In this document: piece after piece, positions 61,388 to 64,000 of the stretch
Position numbering within the stretch: the first letter of the stretch is position 1
Layout of the letters: each line of letters opens with the position of its first letter
Assembly: GCF_009720775.1 (NCBI RefSeq)
Contig: NZ_WNKW01000001.1
Coordinates: forward strand, 1,054,001 to 1,118,000
Direction: 5' to 3'
Origin: Pseudoduganella danionis
GTDB lineage: Bacteria; Pseudomonadota; Gammaproteobacteria; Burkholderiales; Burkholderiaceae_D
DNA length: 64,000 nt
Made by a program: the position numbers and the translations under genes
Notes under the pieces: generated by a model
What the model saw: the letters and a program-made list of their open reading frames with translations, nothing else
What the model was told of the DNA's origin: nothing
Database searches by the model: none

Positions 61388-62263
61388 ATGGCAACAGCGT
61401 CCCACCCATCGCCCCTGATAGAACGCAGCGTGCCGTGGCTATTCGTATTTCTGTGGAGTACGGGCTATGTGGCCGTCAAAGCCTGTGTGCAGTATGCGCC
61501 GCCCTTCAAGCTGCTGCTGTGGCGTGGTGGCCTGTCGGCGCTGGTGTTTCTGGCGCTGGCGCTGGTCTGCCGCGTGCGCTTTCCTACGCCGCGCGGCATG
61601 CGCCAGGCTTTGCTGACGGGCCTGCTGATGCAGACGCTGTTTCTGGGCGGCTGTTTCTATGCCATGAGCCGTGGTCTGCCTGCCGCCGTGACGGCTCTGA
61701 TCACGGGCCTGCAACCCGTGCTGACGGCACTGTATGTGAGCACGGCGCAACGGCAGCGGCTGGGCTGGCGGGCGTGGCTGGGCATAGTCGTGGGCTTTGG
61801 CGGCGTGTATCTGGTGCTGGCGCCGGGCTTGCAACCGGGCGGGCTCGATGGCTGGGCCATCATGGCGGCCTGCATCGCCTTGCTGGCCGTGACGACGGGC
61901 ACGCTGTACCAGAAGCAGTTGCCGGCCGATGGCCATGTCTTTGCCAGCACGTTTTTCCAGTATGTGGCCGTCAGCGTAGTGATGGGGTTGGTCTGTGTGT
62001 TCGATCACTCCGCGCCTGTGCAATGGCAGGGCAGTTTTGTGTTTGGCCTGCTGTGGATGGTGTTCGGTGTCTCGGTGACCGCCGTGCTGTTGCTGATCTA
62101 TCTGATCAAACGGGGTGAAGCGACGCGCGTCGCGACCTATTTCTATCTGGTGCCGGTGGTGACGGCCCTGCTGGGCTGGCTGCTGTTCGGTAGCAGCCTG
62201 AGCGGCACTACGCTGGCCGGCATGGTGCTGGCCGTGCTCGGCATGTTGCTGGTACTGTCCTAG
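61388..62263 (+). CDS. EamA-family (DMT) transporter
   Basis: Inner-membrane protein of 291 residues with about ten membrane segments and two EamA repeats (first about 15-135, LFVFLWSTGYVAVK; second about 150-285). Family members export amino acids or other metabolites. Start ATG 61388 has AGGA 6 bases upstream. It is divergent from the LysR gene that likely controls it. The substrate is unknown. Confidence 0.88.
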   Translation: MATASHPSPLIERSVPWLFVFLWSTGYVAVKACVQYAPPFKLLLWRGGLSALVFLALALVCRVRFPTPRGMRQALLTGLLMQTLFLGGCFYAMSRGLPAAVTALITGLQPVLTALYVSTAQRQRLGWRAWLGIVVGFGGVYLVLAPGLQPGGLDGWAIMAACIALLAVTTGTLYQKQLPADGHVFASTFFQYVAVSVVMGLVCVFDHSAPVQWQGSFVFGLLWMVFGVSVTAVLLLIYLIKRGEATRVATYFYLVPVVTALLGWLLFGSSLSGTTLAGMVLAVLGMLLVLS

Positions 62264-62270
62264 CGCGCAT

Positions 62271-62298
62271 AAAAAAGGCCGGAGTGCTCCGGCCTTTT
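62271..62298. terminator. Bidirectional intrinsic terminator
   Basis: GGCCGGA (62277-62283) pairs with TCCGGCC (62288-62294) over a GTGC loop. Four T residues follow and six A residues precede, so it can serve the EamA gene and the converging small secreted-protein gene. Confidence 0.85.
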
Positions 62299-62333
62299 GC
62301 GCTCTGGAGAAGCTGACGCCATTCCAGCCCAGA

Positions 62334-62741
62334 CTACAGGCAGCGCACCAGTTTGATCTGCACGCCTTTACGCAAGGTGTAGTGCTGGGGCGCGGCTGCG
62401 CCACTGGCATGGATGGTAAGCGTCATCTGCTCGCCTTTGACGTTGCCACTGTAACGGGTGGCTGCGCCGCCACTCTCATCCGCCGGTTGCGGCCCTGGCT
62501 GATGGGTCTCGAACTTGCCGCTGGCCGTAAAACTGCCGTGGGCATCGAGCACCAGCGGCACGCCGATGCTGCCGCTGGCACAGTCCATGGCGAGGCGGGC
62601 GCCGTGCGCTTCGACCGTCAATTGCAGACGGTCGCCGCCCCAGGTGCCCAGTGCGGCGGCGCTGCTTGTTGCCGGTTCTGCAGCCATCGCCGCACCTCCC
62701 CAGTAAGCCGCCAGCACGGCGGCGCTTAGCCACTTTAGCAT
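62334..62741 (-). CDS. Small secreted protein of unknown function
   Basis: A 135-residue protein with a signal peptide (MLKWLSAAVLAAYWGGAAMA, then AEPAT). The rest is short, rich in Gly, Ala and Thr, with predicted beta strands (LGTWGGDRLQLTVEAHGARLAMDC) and two cysteines far apart (near 55 and 134) that could form a disulfide. I do not recognise the family. Its start codon overlaps the stop of the upstream PEP-CTERM gene (ATGCTAA), so translation is coupled and the two products probably work together outside the inner membrane. Confidence 0.7.
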   Translation of the reverse strand: MLKWLSAAVLAAYWGGAAMAAEPATSSAAALGTWGGDRLQLTVEAHGARLAMDCASGSIGVPLVLDAHGSFTASGKFETHQPGPQPADESGGAATRYSGNVKGEQMTLTIHASGAAAPQHYTLRKGVQIKLVRCL

Positions 62742-64000
62742 GGGCTGCCAGTTGCTGCGTTACGGCGGCGACGTGCCAGCACGCCCACCATGCCCAGGCC
62801 GACAAACAGCATGGCCCAGCTCGATGGTTCTGGTACCGGGCTCACATCGATCATGGCGACCCAGGTGCCCCAGCGCGATCCGCCAGTGCCGCCGGGGTGG
62901 CCGCTGGCAGGATTGTTGTACTCGCGGGCGAATTCGCCGATCAGGTAGAACTGCGAGTCATCGGTCGGATCGATCGATACCTGGCTATAGTCGCCCCAGC
63001 GCTGACGGCCACTGGCGGCCTGGCCGAACAGGCTGCCGTTGTGGTAATCGTCCACCAGGCTTTCTTTCAGCATGATGTCGCTGCTGGTCGAAATCAGGTG
63101 ACCGGTGGCATCAGTGCTGAAGGTGTGGGCCATGAAGGCGATCTTGCCATCCGCAGCATTGAGACCGGAGCGATTGAAACCGACCACCACCTGGCCGCTG
63201 CTGTTGACGGCGATCGACCCCATGTAATAGTCATGGCCGGCCGAGCCGATGTCGCCTTGATCGATGATGGCATTGGTGGCGGCATCGACGACGGTGTAGC
63301 GTACCCGTGCCTCGTCCAGCCCATCGCTGGTGGTGTTGACCGTGTTGACCATGTAGATGCGGCCACCGACTTCATACACGCTGCTGCTGATACGCTCGTC
63401 GCCCGTATCGACCACGCGCCGGTTGGCCGGCAGTGCGACCGACGGTTGACGTGCCGCCCCTGCGGTAGTGAAAGCGGCCATGCCGATTTGCTCGGAAGCG
63501 CTGACGGTGGCGCCCGTAGCCGAACTCGAGCTTAGGCCGTTGATGGTGTAGCTGATGTTGTCATAGTTGTAGATCGAGGCGCCAAATACGTGGCCGGTCG
63601 AGCTTGCCGAATTGCTGTTGACGCCCTGCGGAGCAAAGCCTCGGTCGAGGCCGCTTCCATTATATGGCGTGACGATCTGCTGCATATTGGTGGTCGAGGG
63701 TCCGCTGGCACCAAACAGGCTGTCGATAGGGATCACGTTCATGGTGGTGCCGCGGAAGCTATTGGCGCCGCCATTGGTCGCGGGAGCGAAGTTGTTGGTG
63801 CCGATGTAGACGGCATTGCGGTCCAGCGCCAGGGTAGGATAGTCGGCCGTGGCGCCGAAGCCGAGGCCGGCATAGCCTTCGAACTTGGTGGATTTCCAGC
63901 TGCCCAGCGCGTTCGAGGTGTCCGAAACGGCGATCTGCAAGTCCTTGGTATTGGCGCCGAAGGCGACGGCGATCCAGCGGTCGGCCGTAGCGTTGTACAT
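62735..64000 (-). CDS. PEP-CTERM protein, 5' end outside window
   Basis: The C-terminal 421 residues of a larger exported protein; the coding frame runs off the right edge, and the Met at 64000 need not be the start. The visible part looks like a beta-propeller or sialidase-like repeat protein (RWIAVAFGANTKDLQIAVSD, YPTLALDRNAVYIGTNNF, RWGDYSQVSIDPTDDSQFYLIGEFA). It ends with a PEP-CTERM signal (SPVPEPSSWAMLFVGLGMVG and RRRR). The signal is followed by eight extra residues ending in Cys (NAATGSPC), longer than usual. Its stop overlaps the next gene. Sorting would need an exosortase encoded elsewhere. Confidence 0.82.
   Translation of the reverse strand: MYNATADRWIAVAFGANTKDLQIAVSDTSNALGSWKSTKFEGYAGLGFGATADYPTLALDRNAVYIGTNNFAPATNGGANSFRGTTMNVIPIDSLFGASGPSTTNMQQIVTPYNGSGLDRGFAPQGVNSNSASSTGHVFGASIYNYDNISYTINGLSSSSATGATVSASEQIGMAAFTTAGAARQPSVALPANRRVVDTGDERISSSVYEVGGRIYMVNTVNTTSDGLDEARVRYTVVDAATNAIIDQGDIGSAGHDYYMGSIAVNSSGQVVVGFNRSGLNAADGKIAFMAHTFSTDATGHLISTSSDIMLKESLVDDYHNGSLFGQAASGRQRWGDYSQVSIDPTDDSQFYLIGEFAREYNNPASGHPGGTGGSRWGTWVAMIDVSPVPEPSSWAMLFVGLGMVGVLARRRRNAATGSPC

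Overview
The window is a GC-rich Gram-negative chromosome segment. Its proteins look like those of a betaproteobacterium of the Oxalobacteraceae (the Massilia/Duganella/Janthinobacterium group). This placement is inference from protein character: PEP-CTERM sorting signals, Bug-type binding proteins, 16-strand-type porins, a split arnA and the dnaB and DUF47-Pit pairing. I could not run a database search. There is one tRNA and no rRNA, CRISPR array, insertion sequence or prophage. Genes are dense and most lie in short operons.

Layout. Positions 1-5 kb hold dnaB, a DUF47 regulator with a Pit phosphate transporter, a metallophosphoesterase and an MBL-fold hydrolase. Positions 5-18 kb hold a signalling and surface block: a GAF/HD-GYP phosphodiesterase and a CHASE2 adenylate cyclase in one operon, then a 2065-residue two-partner-secretion protein (TpsA), its TpsB transporter and a secreted FecR-domain protein. 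Positions 18-24 kb hold a copper regulon (copA, cueR and, further off, a small copper chaperone under a second CueR-type promoter), an S41 peptidase, a TauE/SafE permease and an orphan HicB. Positions 24-29 kb hold a PEP-CTERM protein, an OprB-like porin, a PIN-PhoH ATPase and a peroxiredoxin.

Positions 29-37 kb (minus strand) hold the complete L-Ara4N lipid A modification pathway, with arnA split into two genes and a single small ArnE/F-type flippase gene. Positions 37-40 kb hold an AlaA-type aminotransferase, homoserine dehydrogenase and an RraB-like protein. Positions 40-49 kb hold a TctDE-like two-component system, a porin, an orphan Bug protein and a three-gene ABC importer. The porin and Bug promoters carry the same tandem direct repeat at the same distance from the -10 box, so the response regulator probably controls both. 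Positions 49-60 kb hold an LplT-PlsC fusion, a Cache/HAMP/PAS/GGDEF protein, and an RND efflux operon with its own TetR repressor and a perfect operator. Positions 60-64 kb hold tRNA-Pro(GGG), a divergent LysR/EamA pair, a small secreted protein and a PEP-CTERM protein cut by the window edge.

The most unusual object is the 9-18 kb surface locus. TpsA carries a 155-residue TolA-like Ala/Lys/Asp helix near its C-terminus. Both TpsA and the FecR protein have exactly one cysteine in the mature chain, almost at the C-terminus. Together with the upstream cyclase and a CRP-like site over the first promoter, this suggests a regulated, perhaps periplasm-anchored adhesin system. That model is a hypothesis, not a demonstrated function.
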